DNA of 64,000 nucleotides from Novosphingobium subterraneum (GTDB lineage Bacteria > Pseudomonadota > Alphaproteobacteria > Sphingomonadales > Sphingomonadaceae): contig NZ_JRVC01000005.1 of NCBI RefSeq assembly GCF_000807925.1, positions 124,001 to 188,000 of the forward strand. The letters run 5' to 3'. This document shows, in pieces, positions 54,236 to 63,104 of the stretch (within the stretch, counting starts at the first letter, position 1; every line of letters starts with the position of its first letter). The notes beneath the pieces are model-generated. The model saw only the letters and a list, made by a program, of their open reading frames with translations. It had not been told where the DNA came from and ran no database searches. The translations under genes and the position numbers were made by a program.

Positions 54236-54259
54236 CCCCCTCCTCGGCAGGGGAGGGGG
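54236..54259. repeat. GC-rich extragenic hairpin, family D
   Basis: CCCCCTCC (54236-54243) and GGAGGGGG (54252-54259) form an 8-bp stem between the second ACAD and the SDR gene. A smaller hairpin CCCGGGAAACGGG follows. It is a common sphingomonad intergenic type that may limit read-through within the operon. Confidence 0.6.
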
Positions 54260-54297
54260 ACACGACCCGGGAAACGGGCGCGCAGGGGAACGACAAC

Positions 54298-55101
54298 ATG
54301 GATTTCAGCAAGCTTTTCAGCCTTGAAGGCCGCATTGCGGTCGTGACTGGTGGTTCGCGCGGGATTGGCGAGATGATCGCCGAAGGCTTCCTCGCCGCAG
54401 GTTGCGAGCGGGTGTACATCACCGCTCGCAAGGCTGCCGTGGTCGAGGAAACCGCCAGCCGCCTTGGCGATCGGTGCATCGCACTGCCCGGTGACATTTC
54501 CAACGTCGCCGGCATTGAACAGCTCGCCGCAGACCTTGCTGGCCGCGAAAACAAGCTCGACATTCTCGTGAACAACGCGGGCGCTGCCTGGGGCGCAGAC
54601 TTCGAGGATTTTCCCGAAGTTGGCTGGGACAAGGTCATGGACCTGAACGTCAAGACGCCGTTCTTCCTCACTCAGAAGCTGCACGGACTGCTCAAGGCCG
54701 CCGCCAGCAAGGAACAGCCCGCCAAGGTGATCAATATCGCCTCGGTCGATGGCCTGCGTCTCAATGCTTGGGAGACCTACAGCTACCAGGCATCAAAGGC
54801 TGCCGTCATCCAGTTGACCAAGCGGATGGCGGCGCGGCTGATCCGGGACCAGATCGTCGCAAGCTGCATCTGTCCAGGAGCTTTCCCATCAGAGATGAAC
54901 AAGGCTGCGGCGAAGAATCCCGAAGCCTCTGCCAAGGGCATCCCATCCAGGCGGATCGGCACGATTGAAGACATGGCCGGGGGCGCGATCTTCCTCGCCA
55001 GCCGCGCGGGCGACTATGTCGTCGGCACGCCGCTGCCGATCGATGGCGGTATCGTCAACGGCTGGATTCCTGAGAATGCCGTGGATCCATCGGGGCATTG
55101 A
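54298..55101 (+). CDS. SDR-family oxidoreductase (plus-strand operon)
   Basis: This 267-residue short-chain dehydrogenase has VVTGGSRGIGEMIAEGF at the start, LVNNAGAAWG in the middle, and Ser (INIASVDG) with Tyr/Lys (YSYQASKAAV) at the active site. The branch resembles RhlG/FabG-type 3-ketoacyl reductases. ATG 54298 is preferred to a longer frame that runs back into the ACAD gene. It is likely the third enzyme of the plus-strand operon. Confidence 0.9.
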   Translation: MDFSKLFSLEGRIAVVTGGSRGIGEMIAEGFLAAGCERVYITARKAAVVEETASRLGDRCIALPGDISNVAGIEQLAADLAGRENKLDILVNNAGAAWGADFEDFPEVGWDKVMDLNVKTPFFLTQKLHGLLKAAASKEQPAKVINIASVDGLRLNAWETYSYQASKAAVIQLTKRMAARLIRDQIVASCICPGAFPSEMNKAAAKNPEASAKGIPSRRIGTIEDMAGGAIFLASRAGDYVVGTPLPIDGGIVNGWIPENAVDPSGH

Positions 55102-55117
55102 TGGCGCTGACATTTGC

Positions 55118-55200
55118 GCCCCCGCGAAGGCGGGGACGCAAGTGTTGTTACGGAATTTTGGCGTCAAACCGCTGAGGTCCCCGCCTGCGCGGGGACGCAA
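55118..55200. repeat. Two hairpin repeats between SDR and gmk, family C
   Basis: CCCCGCGAAGGCGGGG (55119-55134) and GTCCCCGCCTGCGCGGGGAC (55178-55197) are two hairpins, each followed by ACGCAA and sharing CGGGGACGCAA as a direct repeat. They occupy the gap between convergent genes and can end transcripts from both sides. Confidence 0.7.
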
Positions 55201-55217
55201 CACTTCCAGATGAGATA

Positions 55218-55868
55218 CTACCCCCGCATCAACCCACGCACGAAGTCGATCAGCCCGGTCTGGCGCGTGCGCTTCATGCGCTCGGCAGCAAGGATCTCTC
55301 GCACCTTTTCGAAGCAGCCCTCAACCTCGTCGTTGATCACGACGTAGTCGTAACCGTCCCAGTGGCTGATCTCGGCTTGTGCCCGGTCCATGCGCGCCGC
55401 GATAACCTCCGCGCTGTCGGTGCCGCGTCCGGTCAGGCGGCGGCGCAGTTCATCGAGGCTCGGCGGCAGGATGAACACGCGCACCACGTCGGCCTGCGCT
55501 TTCTGGTACAGCTGCTGCGTGCCCTGCCAGTCGATGTCGAACAGGACATCTCCGCCCGCTTTCAGCCGGTCGCGAATGTGCGCCTTGGGTGTGCCATAGC
55601 AATTGCCGAAGACCACTGCCCATTCATAGAACTCGTTCGCCTCGACCATGCGGTCGAACTCGGCCTTGTCGACGAAGTAGTAGTCCTTGCCCTCGACTTC
55701 GCCAGGCCGCATCGGCCGCGTCGTCACGGAAACAGATGCCGCGATCTCGTCATCTTCGGCGAGAAGCTTGCGCGCGATCGTCGTCTTGCCGGCGCCGGAG
55801 GGCGAGGACAGGATGAGCATCAGGCCCCGGCGGTGCAGGGTGTCGTCGTCTTGGGACTCGTGGACCAT
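55218..55868 (-). CDS. gmk: Guanylate kinase
   Basis: This 216-residue kinase phosphorylates GMP to GDP. It has P-loop SSPSGAGKTT, the GMP-binding TRPMRPGEVEGKDYYF, and the lid RRLTGRGTDS. It starts 51 bases after the downstream end of a small gene on the same strand. The internal ATG before LILSSPSG, 16 codons in, is an alternative start. Confidence 0.95.
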   Translation of the reverse strand: MVHESQDDDTLHRRGLMLILSSPSGAGKTTIARKLLAEDDEIAASVSVTTRPMRPGEVEGKDYYFVDKAEFDRMVEANEFYEWAVVFGNCYGTPKAHIRDRLKAGGDVLFDIDWQGTQQLYQKAQADVVRVFILPPSLDELRRRLTGRGTDSAEVIAARMDRAQAEISHWDGYDYVVINDEVEGCFEKVREILAAERMKRTRQTGLIDFVRGLMRG

Positions 55869-55919
55869 GTGCGCTAGTGGCGCATCGGTTCCCGCCCGGT
55901 CAAGGGGGGACGGCTCCGA

Positions 55920-56312
55920 TCAGCCCTTCTTGCCGCGCTCGGCCTGTTCCTCGATTGCCGCTTCGCCAGCTGCCTCGGCGGTTCTGCTACGGCGGCGATC
56001 GTAAAGCGTCTTGGCCAGAAGACCACCCCCGACAACGATCGCGCCGGGAACGGAGCGGGTTGCAACCCGGGCGATGGCAGTCCCGACCAGAGTCTGCATC
56101 ATCGTGCGCCCCTGGATCACACGACCCGCCTTCTTTGAACCCATCTTCGTCCCGATCAGGCCTTTTTCAACGCCACGGCGAAGCAACGAGCCCCCGGCGC
56201 GGAGGGCAATATCGGCCAGGATCAAGTTGGTCATCGGGTTGGGGCTGGGGGCAGGCACCTTGTCAGCGGCATCCTTGGCCGCATTTGCCAGCTTCTTGCC
56301 CTTCTTAGCCAT
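55920..56312 (-). CDS. Conserved hypothetical basic protein
   Basis: I do not recognise this 130-residue protein. It has a Lys-rich start (MAKKGKKLANAAKDAADK), a middle of weakly hydrophobic helices (RSVPGAIVVGGGLLAKTLYD) and an acidic tail. ATG 56312 is preferred to a longer frame that would overlap sspB. It lies between sspB and gmk, 34 bases after sspB. It may be membrane-associated. Confidence 0.6.
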   Translation of the reverse strand: MAKKGKKLANAAKDAADKVPAPSPNPMTNLILADIALRAGGSLLRRGVEKGLIGTKMGSKKAGRVIQGRTMMQTLVGTAIARVATRSVPGAIVVGGGLLAKTLYDRRRSRTAEAAGEAAIEEQAERGKKG

Positions 56313-56346
56313 GCCCTTGCCTTCTGTCAGCGGGGCGTTGTGCCCC

Positions 56347-56844
56347 TTACTTCTTCTTGCCGAAATCGACAGTGACGACGTTCGATCCGTCCTCGGTCCG
56401 CTCAACGGCAGGCGTGTCGGCTTGTTCCGGCGAATCGTTTTCGGCAGGCTCGACAGGTTCCGCCTCGTCATCGACAACTGCCTGGAATTGCAGACCGAAA
56501 TCGACTGCCGGATCGACGAAAGCCGTGATTGCCGAGAACGGAATCACCAGCGTCGAAGGGATCTGATTGAATGAAAGGCCAACGCTGAACTGATCTGCCT
56601 CGACCTTGAGGTCCCAGAACTTGTTCTGGAGCACGATCGTCATCTCGTCGGGGAAGCGTTCGCGCAGGCGCTGCGGAATGTCCACGCCCGGAGCGCCGGT
56701 CTTGAAGGTGATATAGAAGTGATGGGTGCCCGGCAGCATCCCGCCGCCGGCTGCCACTTGGCCCAGCACGCGTCCGACAACGGCGCGTAGCGCCTCCTGC
56801 ACGATTTCGTCGTAGGGGATCAGGCTGTCAGGTGCATCGCTCAT
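56347..56844 (-). CDS. sspB: SspB-family ClpXP adaptor (alphaproteobacterial type)
   Basis: This 165-residue protein has the alpha-type SspB fold: LIPYDEIVQEALRAVVGRVL, FYITFKTGAPGVDIPQRLRE and FSVGLSFNQIPSTLVIPFSA, followed by an acidic linker and a short basic C-terminal tail (NVVTVDFGKKK) that docks ClpX. It delivers ssrA-tagged or other substrates to ClpXP. ATG 56844 matches the family start. Confidence 0.9.
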   Translation of the reverse strand: MSDAPDSLIPYDEIVQEALRAVVGRVLGQVAAGGGMLPGTHHFYITFKTGAPGVDIPQRLRERFPDEMTIVLQNKFWDLKVEADQFSVGLSFNQIPSTLVIPFSAITAFVDPAVDFGLQFQAVVDDEAEPVEPAENDSPEQADTPAVERTEDGSNVVTVDFGKKK

Positions 56845-56930
56845 GCCGCCACAACTGACCGCCCCGGCCCTTCGGGTCAAGTGGGGACGGACATTGATTC
56901 TAAACCGGAGCGGCGTATAGGCGCTTTCCC

Positions 56931-57524
56931 ATGCGCACCGGATCGATCACGCGAAAGACCGAGGAAACCGACATTGCCGTGTCGGTGAACCTCGATGGCA
57001 CCGGCACCTACAAGGTGGAAACGGGCATCGGCTTCCTCGATCACATGATCGAGCAGTTCAGCCGGCACTCGCTGATCGATATCGAATGCCGGGTGAAGGG
57101 TGACCTCCATGTCGACCAGCACCACACCACCGAGGACAGCGCCATCGCGCTCGGCCAGGCCATCTCGCAGGCGCTGGGCGACAAGAAGGGCATAACCCGG
57201 TACGGCCACACCTATTCGCCGATGGACGAGGCGCTGAGCCGCGTCGCGCTCGACATTTCGGGTCGCCCGGTGCTGATCTGGAAGGCCTCGTTCACGCAGC
57301 CTCGCTTGGGCGAGATGGATACCGAGCTGTTCGAGCACTGGTTCCAGTCGATCAGCCAGGCAGCCGGCATCACGCTGCACATCGAAAGCCTCTACGGCTC
57401 GAACAACCACCACATCATCGAGGGCATCTACAAGGGCTTTGCCCGCGCGATGCGTGCAGCGATCACCATCGATCCGCGCAAGGCCGATGCCGTCCCTTCG
57501 ACCAAGGGCATTCTCGGTGGCTGA
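56931..57524 (+). CDS. hisB: Imidazoleglycerol-phosphate dehydratase
   Basis: This 197-residue Mn enzyme converts imidazoleglycerol phosphate to imidazoleacetol phosphate. It has both HHxxE-type metal motifs, DQHHTTEDS and SNNHHIIEG. It is the dehydratase-only form without a phosphatase domain, so a separate HisN (27221-28000) is expected. The hisH GTG lies inside its end (8-base overlap). Confidence 0.96.
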   Translation: MRTGSITRKTEETDIAVSVNLDGTGTYKVETGIGFLDHMIEQFSRHSLIDIECRVKGDLHVDQHHTTEDSAIALGQAISQALGDKKGITRYGHTYSPMDEALSRVALDISGRPVLIWKASFTQPRLGEMDTELFEHWFQSISQAAGITLHIESLYGSNNHHIIEGIYKGFARAMRAAITIDPRKADAVPSTKGILGG

Positions 57525-58146
57525 TACCCTCGCGCTGGTCGATTACGGCGCGGGCAATCTGCGCTCCGTCGCCAACGCCCTCAAGGCAGCCGGTGCCGAA
57601 GGCGTGGTGGTGACGGCCGATCCCAATGTCGTCCGGGCCGCGGATCGTATCGTCCTGCCCGGCGTCGGTGCCTTCCGCGCCTGCATCTCGGCGCTTTGCG
57701 CTGTGCCCGGCCTTGTCGAGGCAATGGAAGAGCGCGTCCTCGTCGGCGGTGCTCCTTTCCTCGGCATCTGCGTCGGCATGCAGCTTCTGGCGGATCGCGG
57801 CATCGAGTTCGGCACGACCGACGGGCTTGGCTGGATCGGGGGCGAAGTCCGCGTGATCGAACCCGCCGATCCGTCGATCAAGGTGCCCCACATGGGCTGG
57901 AACGATGTCGCGCCGATGCCGCACCAGGGCGGTGCCGAACTGCTCGAGCCCGGCGAAGCCTATTTCCTGCACTCCTACCACTTCGTGCCCGAAGAGGGCA
58001 CGCACGTGGCGGCGATGAGCGATCACGGCGGCGGGATCGTCGCCGCCGTCGCGCGCGACAATATTCTCGGCGTGCAGTTCCACCCGGAAAAAAGCCAGTC
58101 CTACGGCCTGTCGCTGCTCAATCGCTTCCTTGAATGGAAGCCCTGA
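57517..58146 (+). CDS. hisH: Imidazole glycerol phosphate synthase, glutaminase subunit
   Basis: This 209-residue class I amidotransferase feeds ammonia to HisF. The triad shows as Cys in [11 protein letters not shown], and His and Glu in [11 protein letters not shown]. The start is GTG 57517, within the hisB tail. In most alphaproteobacteria hisA follows directly; here a GH130-type gene intervenes. Confidence 0.95.
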   Translation: MADTLALVDYGAGNLRSVANALKAAGAEGVVVTADPNVVRAADRIVLPGVGAFRACISALCAVPGLVEAMEERVLVGGAPFLGICVGMQLLADRGIEFGTTDGLGWIGGEVRVIEPADPSIKVPHMGWNDVAPMPHQGGAELLEPGEAYFLHSYHFVPEEGTHVAAMSDHGGGIVAAVARDNILGVQFHPEKSQSYGLSLLNRFLEWKP

Positions 58147-58213
58147 CAGGTTAGCCTGAGGGAACTGTAACACGCGCCCAGACCTTTCCTTCCTTTGAAG
58201 GAGGCCCTGCCGC

Positions 58214-59353
58214 ATGACCACGTTTCCGTTCGACCGCCTGGTATTCACGCCCTTCATGGTGGACCTCGCGCAGTCACCGTTGCGCGGCCACTTCGATGCG
58301 GAAACTTACGTTCTGGGGGCCTTCAACCCCGGCATGACGGTCCTGCCAAACGGCAACCTGCTCTTCATGGTCCGCGTGGCCGAGGCCCTGCGCCAGCCAA
58401 TCCGCGATGGCAAGGTCCATGCGATTCGCTGGCACGACGGGGGCTACGTTCTAGATGGCTGGCCGCTGGAGCTTGCCGATACTTCGGACCCTCGCAAGTT
58501 CCTTCTGCATGGTGGCGGCTGGAAGATCATGGCGCTGACCTCCCTGTCATGGCTGTTGCCGGTCGAGATGTCGGCCGACGGGCTTGATGTCATCGCAATC
58601 CACTATGACAAGGCAATCGCGCCGCAAGGTTCGTTCCAGTGCTACGGCATCGAGGATGCCCGCATCTCGCGCATGGGCGAGGGCGCCTATCTGATGACCA
58701 CCTGCTCGGTCAGCCCGGAACGACACTCGACCACGCTCTATTCCTCGGAAGATGGCCTGAACTGGCATTTCGAAGGCATCGCTCTCGATCACCAGAACAA
58801 GGACATGTTGATCTTCGAGGGCCTTGTTCACGGCGAATACTGGGCACAGACCCGCCCCTTGGGCGACCTCTACTTCGCCTACCCGCCTGGCAGCGAATGG
58901 CGCTCCGGCCCCTCGATCAACCTTGCGACTTCGCCGGATGCCCTTCACTGGCGTCCTCGCCTCGAACCAGGCATCCGTCCGCATGCTGGTACCGCCGCAA
59001 CGGCGCGCATGGGTGGTGGCACACCCCCGATCCTCACGGAGATTGACGGCCAGCGTGGCTGGCTTACCCTCTGGCACGGCGTCGAACCGAAGGAGATCGT
59101 GGGCATCTACCGTACCTACTGGACCCTCCTCGACCCGGAAGAGCCATGGAAAACCATCGGCGGCAGCCACACCCCGCTGCTTGAACCCAACCCGGAACTC
59201 ACCCGCCCGCTCGAAGACCTGCTCTACTTGCGCGATGTCGTGTTCACGACCGGCATCGCTGAGTTGGAGGATTGCTACATCGTCGCCTCGGGCGAGGCCG
59301 ATCTTGCCTGCCGCATCACCCATGTGCCCAAGGAAGCCTTCCGTTCGGCGTAA
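58214..59353 (+). CDS. GH130-family glycosidase/glycoside phosphorylase-like protein
   Basis: This 379-residue five-bladed propeller protein matches the GH130 family (mannosyl-oligosaccharide phosphorylases and relatives): AFNPGMTVLPNGNLLFMVRV, the catalytic-type GIEDARIS and TCSVSPERHSTTLYSS, then WHGVEPKE near the end. No signal peptide is present. A strong AAGGAGG (58198-58204) gives it its own good ribosome site. It sits between hisH and hisA, a place with no known link to histidine synthesis. Substrate and activity are unknown. Confidence 0.8.
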   Translation: MTTFPFDRLVFTPFMVDLAQSPLRGHFDAETYVLGAFNPGMTVLPNGNLLFMVRVAEALRQPIRDGKVHAIRWHDGGYVLDGWPLELADTSDPRKFLLHGGGWKIMALTSLSWLLPVEMSADGLDVIAIHYDKAIAPQGSFQCYGIEDARISRMGEGAYLMTTCSVSPERHSTTLYSSEDGLNWHFEGIALDHQNKDMLIFEGLVHGEYWAQTRPLGDLYFAYPPGSEWRSGPSINLATSPDALHWRPRLEPGIRPHAGTAATARMGGGTPPILTEIDGQRGWLTLWHGVEPKEIVGIYRTYWTLLDPEEPWKTIGGSHTPLLEPNPELTRPLEDLLYLRDVVFTTGIAELEDCYIVASGEADLACRITHVPKEAFRSA

Positions 59354-59375
59354 TCCGCTGCTAGGCGCGCGGTCC

Positions 59376-60101
59376 ATGATCGTCTTTCCCGCCATTGACC
59401 TGAAAGCTGGCCAGGTCGTTCGCCTCGCCGAAGGAGACATGGACCGCGCCACGGTCTACGGCGATAACCCCGCCCATCAGGCGAGCCTCTTCGCCGAGGC
59501 CGGTTCGCAGTACCTCCACGTCGTCGATCTCGACGGTTCGTTCGCCGGTCGCGCCGAGAACCGCGAGGCGGTGGAGGGAATCCTCAAGTCGTTCCCCGGC
59601 CACGTCCAGCTTGGCGGCGGCATCCGCACGCGTGAGGCGGTCTCGGGCTGGTTCGACGTCGGTGTCAGCCGCGTCGTCATGGGCACGGCTGCGCTCAAGG
59701 ACCCGCAGTTCGTCAAGGACATGGCAAAGGAGTTCCCCGGCGGCATCGTCGTCGCGGTTGACGCACGCGACGGCATGGTCGCCACCGAGGGCTGGGCCGA
59801 CGTGTCCGACGTCTCGGTCGTCGATCTCGCCCGCCGGTTCGAGGATGCGGGCGTTGCCAGCCTGCTCTTCACCGACATCGGACGCGACGGCCTGCTCAAG
59901 GGCGTGAATCTTGACGCCACCGTCGAACTCGCGCGCCGCGTCGACATTCCCGTGATCGCCAGCGGCGGCGTCAAGGGCATCGACGACATCCGGATGCTCA
60001 AGATTCATGAAGCCGACGGCATCGAAGGTGTCATCACCGGCCGTGCGCTGTTCGAAGGCAAGCTCGATCTTGCGGCTGCCATTGCGATGGCCGAGGCCTG
60101 A
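59376..60101 (+). CDS. hisA: ProFAR isomerase HisA
   Basis: This 241-residue (beta/alpha)8 barrel isomerises ProFAR to PRFAR. The catalytic Asp is in [13 protein letters not shown] and the second Asp in [12 protein letters not shown], with the mirrored phosphate loops [11 protein letters not shown] and [13 protein letters not shown] 59376 is used; the open frame before it belongs to a shadow of the GH130 gene. hisF begins one base after its stop. Confidence 0.96.
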   Translation: MIVFPAIDLKAGQVVRLAEGDMDRATVYGDNPAHQASLFAEAGSQYLHVVDLDGSFAGRAENREAVEGILKSFPGHVQLGGGIRTREAVSGWFDVGVSRVVMGTAALKDPQFVKDMAKEFPGGIVVAVDARDGMVATEGWADVSDVSVVDLARRFEDAGVASLLFTDIGRDGLLKGVNLDATVELARRVDIPVIASGGVKGIDDIRMLKIHEADGIEGVITGRALFEGKLDLAAAIAMAEA

Positions 60102-60102
60102 C

Positions 60103-60864
60103 ATGACCGTCCGCGTCCGCGTCATCCCCTGTCTCGATGTCGCCAATGGCCGCGTGGTCAAGGGCGTCAACTTCGTCGACCTGCGCGATGCCGGCGATCC
60201 GGTCGAGCAGGCGCGCGCCTATGACAAGGCCGGGGCGGACGAGTTGTGCTTCCTCGACATCTCCGCCAGCCATGAAGGCCGCGGCACCCTGCTTGATGTC
60301 GTCGCGCGGACTGCGGAAGTCTGTTTCATGCCGCTGACAGTCGGCGGTGGGGTGAGGGCAGTCGAGGACGCCCGCGCCCTCCTCCTCGCTGGTGCCGACA
60401 AGGTCGCAGTCAATTCCGCCGCCGTCGCCCGTCCCGAACTGGTGCGCGACATTGCCGAGAAGTTCGGCGCGCAGTGCGTGGTTGGCTCGGTCGATGCGCG
60501 ACGCACCGGGTCGGGCAAATGGGAGATATTCACCCACGGCGGGCGCAAGGCAACTGGCATCGACGCGCTGGCCCACGCCGTGAACCTTGCCACGCTGGGC
60601 GCGGGGGAACTGCTCGTCACTTCGATGGACGGTGACGGGACGCAAAAGGGCTACGACCTGGAACTGACCCGCGCCATCGCTGATGCCGTGCCGGTCCCGG
60701 TGATTGCCAGCGGTGGCGTCGGCAGTCTCGAACACCTTGTCGCAGGTGTAACCGAAGGCCATGCCAGCGCGGTGCTGGCGGCATCGATCTTCCACTTCGG
60801 AACCCACTCGATTGCAGAAGCCCACGCCGCGCTGCGGGCTGCAGGTCTGCCAGCACGCTCCTGA
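60103..60864 (+). CDS. hisF: Imidazole glycerol phosphate synthase, cyclase subunit
   Basis: This 253-residue barrel is the partner of HisH. It has [34 protein letters not shown] and [16 protein letters not shown], which hold the catalytic aspartates and phosphate loops. It forms IGP and AICAR from PRFAR and ammonia. It is followed by a 98-base leader and the PEP-CTERM-like mini-gene. Confidence 0.96.
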   Translation: MTVRVRVIPCLDVANGRVVKGVNFVDLRDAGDPVEQARAYDKAGADELCFLDISASHEGRGTLLDVVARTAEVCFMPLTVGGGVRAVEDARALLLAGADKVAVNSAAVARPELVRDIAEKFGAQCVVGSVDARRTGSGKWEIFTHGGRKATGIDALAHAVNLATLGAGELLVTSMDGDGTQKGYDLELTRAIADAVPVPVIASGGVGSLEHLVAGVTEGHASAVLAASIFHFGTHSIAEAHAALRAAGLPARS

Positions 60865-60880
60865 GTCCCAAGATGGGTCA

Positions 60881-60895
60881 TTAACCATTTGTTAC
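60881..60895. promoter_or_regulatory. CtrA-like site upstream of the PEP-CTERM mini-gene
   Basis: TTAACCATTTGTTAC matches the CtrA consensus TTAA-N7-TTAA at 7 of 8 fixed positions and includes the half-site TTAACCAT. It lies 68-82 bases before the GTG at 60963. A further GGTTAA is at 60937-60942. Confidence 0.45.
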
Positions 60896-60962
60896 AAGGG
60901 ATTTTACCGAATCACGCGGTCTGGCATTGGGTTGGGGTTAACAACTCAAGGTCGCTTGCCCT

Positions 60963-61127
60963 GTGCTTCGTATCGGTACCATCCTTCTTGCGGTCCTCGC
61001 GTCGGTTTCTCCGTCGCTGGCGCAGTCGGCCGGCATCTCGATTCCCGAACCGACTGACGGCGCACTCTTCGCCTTGGGGCTCGTCGGTCTCATCGTCGGC
61101 CGCCAGATCGCCAAGCGCCGGGGTTGA
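60963..61127 (+). CDS. 54-residue PEP-CTERM-like mini-protein
   Basis: A GTG-started frame between hisF and hisE encodes a short protein. It has an N-terminal signal peptide (RIGTILLAVLASVSPSLAQ), then IPEP, a hydrophobic helix (ALFALGLVGLIVG) and a basic tail (RQIAKRRG). That is the layout of a PEP-CTERM sorting signal (PEP, transmembrane helix, Arg/Lys) with almost no mature domain. The frame is too short for a 60-codon cut-off. A CtrA-like site lies upstream. Export and exosortase processing are inferences. Confidence 0.65.
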   Translation: MLRIGTILLAVLASVSPSLAQSAGISIPEPTDGALFALGLVGLIVGRQIAKRRG

Positions 61128-61160
61128 CCGCACCGCCCGTTCCGCGCCATTGCGCTGCCC

Positions 61161-61484
61161 ATGGAACACGGTGAAATCCTCGCCCGGCTCGAAGCCACGA
61201 TAGCCCAGCGCCGCGCGGGCGATCCTTCCGCCAGCTACGTCGCCAAGCTCAATGCCAAGGGTATCGCCAAGATAGCCCAGAAGGTTGGCGAGGAGGGCAC
61301 GGAAACTGTCATCGCTGCATTGGCTGGAGACCGCAAGGAACTCGTCGGCGAAGCGGCGGACCTCATCTTCCACCTGATGGTGCTGCTCTCCGCCAAGGAC
61401 GTGCCGCTCGCCGAAGTGCTTGCCGAACTCGAGCGGCGCGAAGGCACCTCGGGCATCGCTGAAAAAGCCAGCCGGAGCAACTGA
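61161..61484 (+). CDS. hisE: Phosphoribosyl-ATP pyrophosphatase
   Basis: This 107-residue all-alpha MazG-like enzyme hydrolyses PR-ATP to PR-AMP in histidine synthesis. The metal-binding Glu cluster is visible in KVGEEGTETVIAAL and EAADLIFHLMVLL. It is a stand-alone HisE, with hisI elsewhere. The HIT gene starts 1 base after its stop. Confidence 0.94.
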   Translation: MEHGEILARLEATIAQRRAGDPSASYVAKLNAKGIAKIAQKVGEEGTETVIAALAGDRKELVGEAADLIFHLMVLLSAKDVPLAEVLAELERREGTSGIAEKASRSN

Positions 61485-61485
61485 C

Positions 61486-61863
61486 ATGGCCGTTGATGCA
61501 ACGCTCCCCTACGACGACCAGAACATCTTCGCCAAGATCCTGCGCGGGGAGATCCCCAACCGCACGGTTTATGAAGACGATTATGCGCTGGCATTTCACG
61601 ACATCAACCCGCAGGCGCCGATCCACGTCCTCGTGATCCCCAAGGGCGCCTACGTGTGCTGGGACGATTTCTCCGAGAAGGCTTCGGAGGCCGAAATCGC
61701 CGGCTTCGTCCGCGCAGTCGGCAAGGTAGCGCGTGATCTCGGTCTGGTGGCTCCGGGCTATCGCCTGCTCGCCAACACCGGCACCAACAGCCATCAGGAA
61801 GTGCCGCATCTGCACGTCCACCTCTTTGCCGGCCAGCCGCTTGGCCCGATGCTGGTGCGCTGA
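61486..61863 (+). CDS. HIT-family nucleotide-binding protein (HinT-like)
   Basis: This 125-residue protein has the HIT motif HLHVHLFAG (H-x-H-x-H) and the FAKILRGEIPNRTVYED start of HinT-type phosphoramidases. ATG 61486 follows the hisE stop. It cleaves AMP-NH2-type or lysyl-AMP substrates in known relatives. It is co-transcribed with hisE, as in many alphaproteobacteria. Confidence 0.92.
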   Translation: MAVDATLPYDDQNIFAKILRGEIPNRTVYEDDYALAFHDINPQAPIHVLVIPKGAYVCWDDFSEKASEAEIAGFVRAVGKVARDLGLVAPGYRLLANTGTNSHQEVPHLHVHLFAGQPLGPMLVR

Positions 61864-61938
61864 ACGGGGGGAACACGGGGGTAAGGCGTTAACCACCCCT
61901 TGCCCTTCGACTCGTCGCAAGGGTAGGGTCACCGCCGA

Positions 61939-62403
61939 ATGTCCGTTCCGCTTGCACCCTCCGGCCTGTTCGATGGCCCTCAGCACCTTTACCCGGTCCG
62001 CGTCTACTTCGAGGACACGGACCTTTCGGGCGTGGTCTATCACGCCAATTACCTGCGCTGGTTTGAACGTGCCCGCTCCGACATGCTGCGCCTGCTCGGC
62101 ATAGACCAGCGCGCTGCGCACGAAGCCGGCGAGGGCGCCTACGCCGTCAGCGAGATGGACCTGCGTTATCTGCGCCCCGCCAAGCTTGATGATGAGGTCA
62201 TGGTCCACAGCCACGTCGCCGAACTTTCCCCAGCCACCTGCCGAATCGTGCAGCGTGCGTTCAGGGACGGGACGCTTCTGTGCGAGGCGAGGGTGCGCGT
62301 CGCCTTCGTCGCGCCCAATGGCCGTCCCCGTCGCCAGCCGCGCGAATGGATGGCCGCTTTCCAGACAATCACAACTGCTCCCGAAGGACAGGATACCGCA
62401 TGA
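61939..62403 (+). CDS. ybgC: Tol-Pal-associated acyl-CoA thioesterase YbgC
   Basis: This 154-residue hotdog-fold thioesterase has the active-site block EDTDLSGVVYHANYLRW, with the catalytic Asp. YbgC acts on short-chain acyl-CoA or acyl-ACP and is the usual first gene of tol-pal. Its TGA overlaps the tolQ ATG (ATGA). A 75-base leader precedes it, with TTAACCAC at 61889-61896. Confidence 0.93.
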   Translation: MSVPLAPSGLFDGPQHLYPVRVYFEDTDLSGVVYHANYLRWFERARSDMLRLLGIDQRAAHEAGEGAYAVSEMDLRYLRPAKLDDEVMVHSHVAELSPATCRIVQRAFRDGTLLCEARVRVAFVAPNGRPRRQPREWMAAFQTITTAPEGQDTA

Positions 62404-63101
62404 TTCTCCCGATGCTCGCTAATGGCGTTGCCTTCGCGCCGACTTCGCTCAACCCCGTGCAGCTGTTCCTCGATGCAGACTATGTCGTCCAGGGTGTCAT
62501 GGTCGGGCTCGTGCTCGCCAGCATCTGGACGTGGACGATCATCATCGGTTTTTCGCTGAAGATGGGCAGCGTCCAGAAGGGCTGTGACAAGTACGAGCGC
62601 GAATTCTGGGAGGCACGCGACATCGACCAGTTCCAGAAGGACAACAAGGGCCGCGATCTCCCTTCCGCCCGCGTCGTCAATGCAGCGCTCGTCGAATGGC
62701 GCCGTTCCACCTCGGGCAAGGCCATCGATCGCGAAGGCACTCGCCAGCGCTTGACCACCGCGCTCGATGGCGCAGTCGTCACTGAGACAGACGCGCTGGC
62801 CAGTCGCCTCAATTTCCTCGCGACCGTCGGGTCGGTGGCCCCATTTGTTGGCCTGTTCGGTACTGTCTGGGGCATCATGGATAGCTTCTTCAACATCGGT
62901 GCGCAGCAGAACTCCTCGCTTGCCGTCGTCGCACCCGGCATCTCCGAGGCGCTGTTCGCCACGGCCATCGGTCTGTTCGCCGCCATTCCCGCAGTCATCG
63001 CCTACAACCGCTTTTCGCACCGCGTGAACCGCTTCGAGACCCGCCTCTATCGCTTCGCCGACCGCTTCCACGCCTCGCTCAGCCGCGAACTGGAGGCCTG
63101 A
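62400..63101 (+). CDS. tolQ: Tol-Pal system proton channel TolQ
   Basis: This 233-residue MotA/TolQ/ExbB-family protein has three transmembrane segments: [17 protein letters not shown] near residue 40, [20 protein letters not shown] near 145 and [17 protein letters not shown] near 185. With TolR it harvests the proton motive force to drive TolA during outer-membrane constriction. tolR follows after three bases. Confidence 0.95.
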   Translation: MILPMLANGVAFAPTSLNPVQLFLDADYVVQGVMVGLVLASIWTWTIIIGFSLKMGSVQKGCDKYEREFWEARDIDQFQKDNKGRDLPSARVVNAALVEWRRSTSGKAIDREGTRQRLTTALDGAVVTETDALASRLNFLATVGSVAPFVGLFGTVWGIMDSFFNIGAQQNSSLAVVAPGISEALFATAIGLFAAIPAVIAYNRFSHRVNRFETRLYRFADRFHASLSRELEA

Positions 63102-63104
63102 GTC

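Noticed and set aside
51927..54671. 914-codon open frame on the minus strand opposite the two acyl-CoA dehydrogenases
   Set aside because: It is an antisense shadow of three well-supported plus-strand genes in GC-rich DNA, has no recognisable domain and has low-complexity charged composition.
61889..61896. TTAACCAC before ybgC as a CtrA half-site
   Set aside because: It is a single imperfect half-site without a second TTAA at the right spacing, so it is not reported as a regulatory feature.
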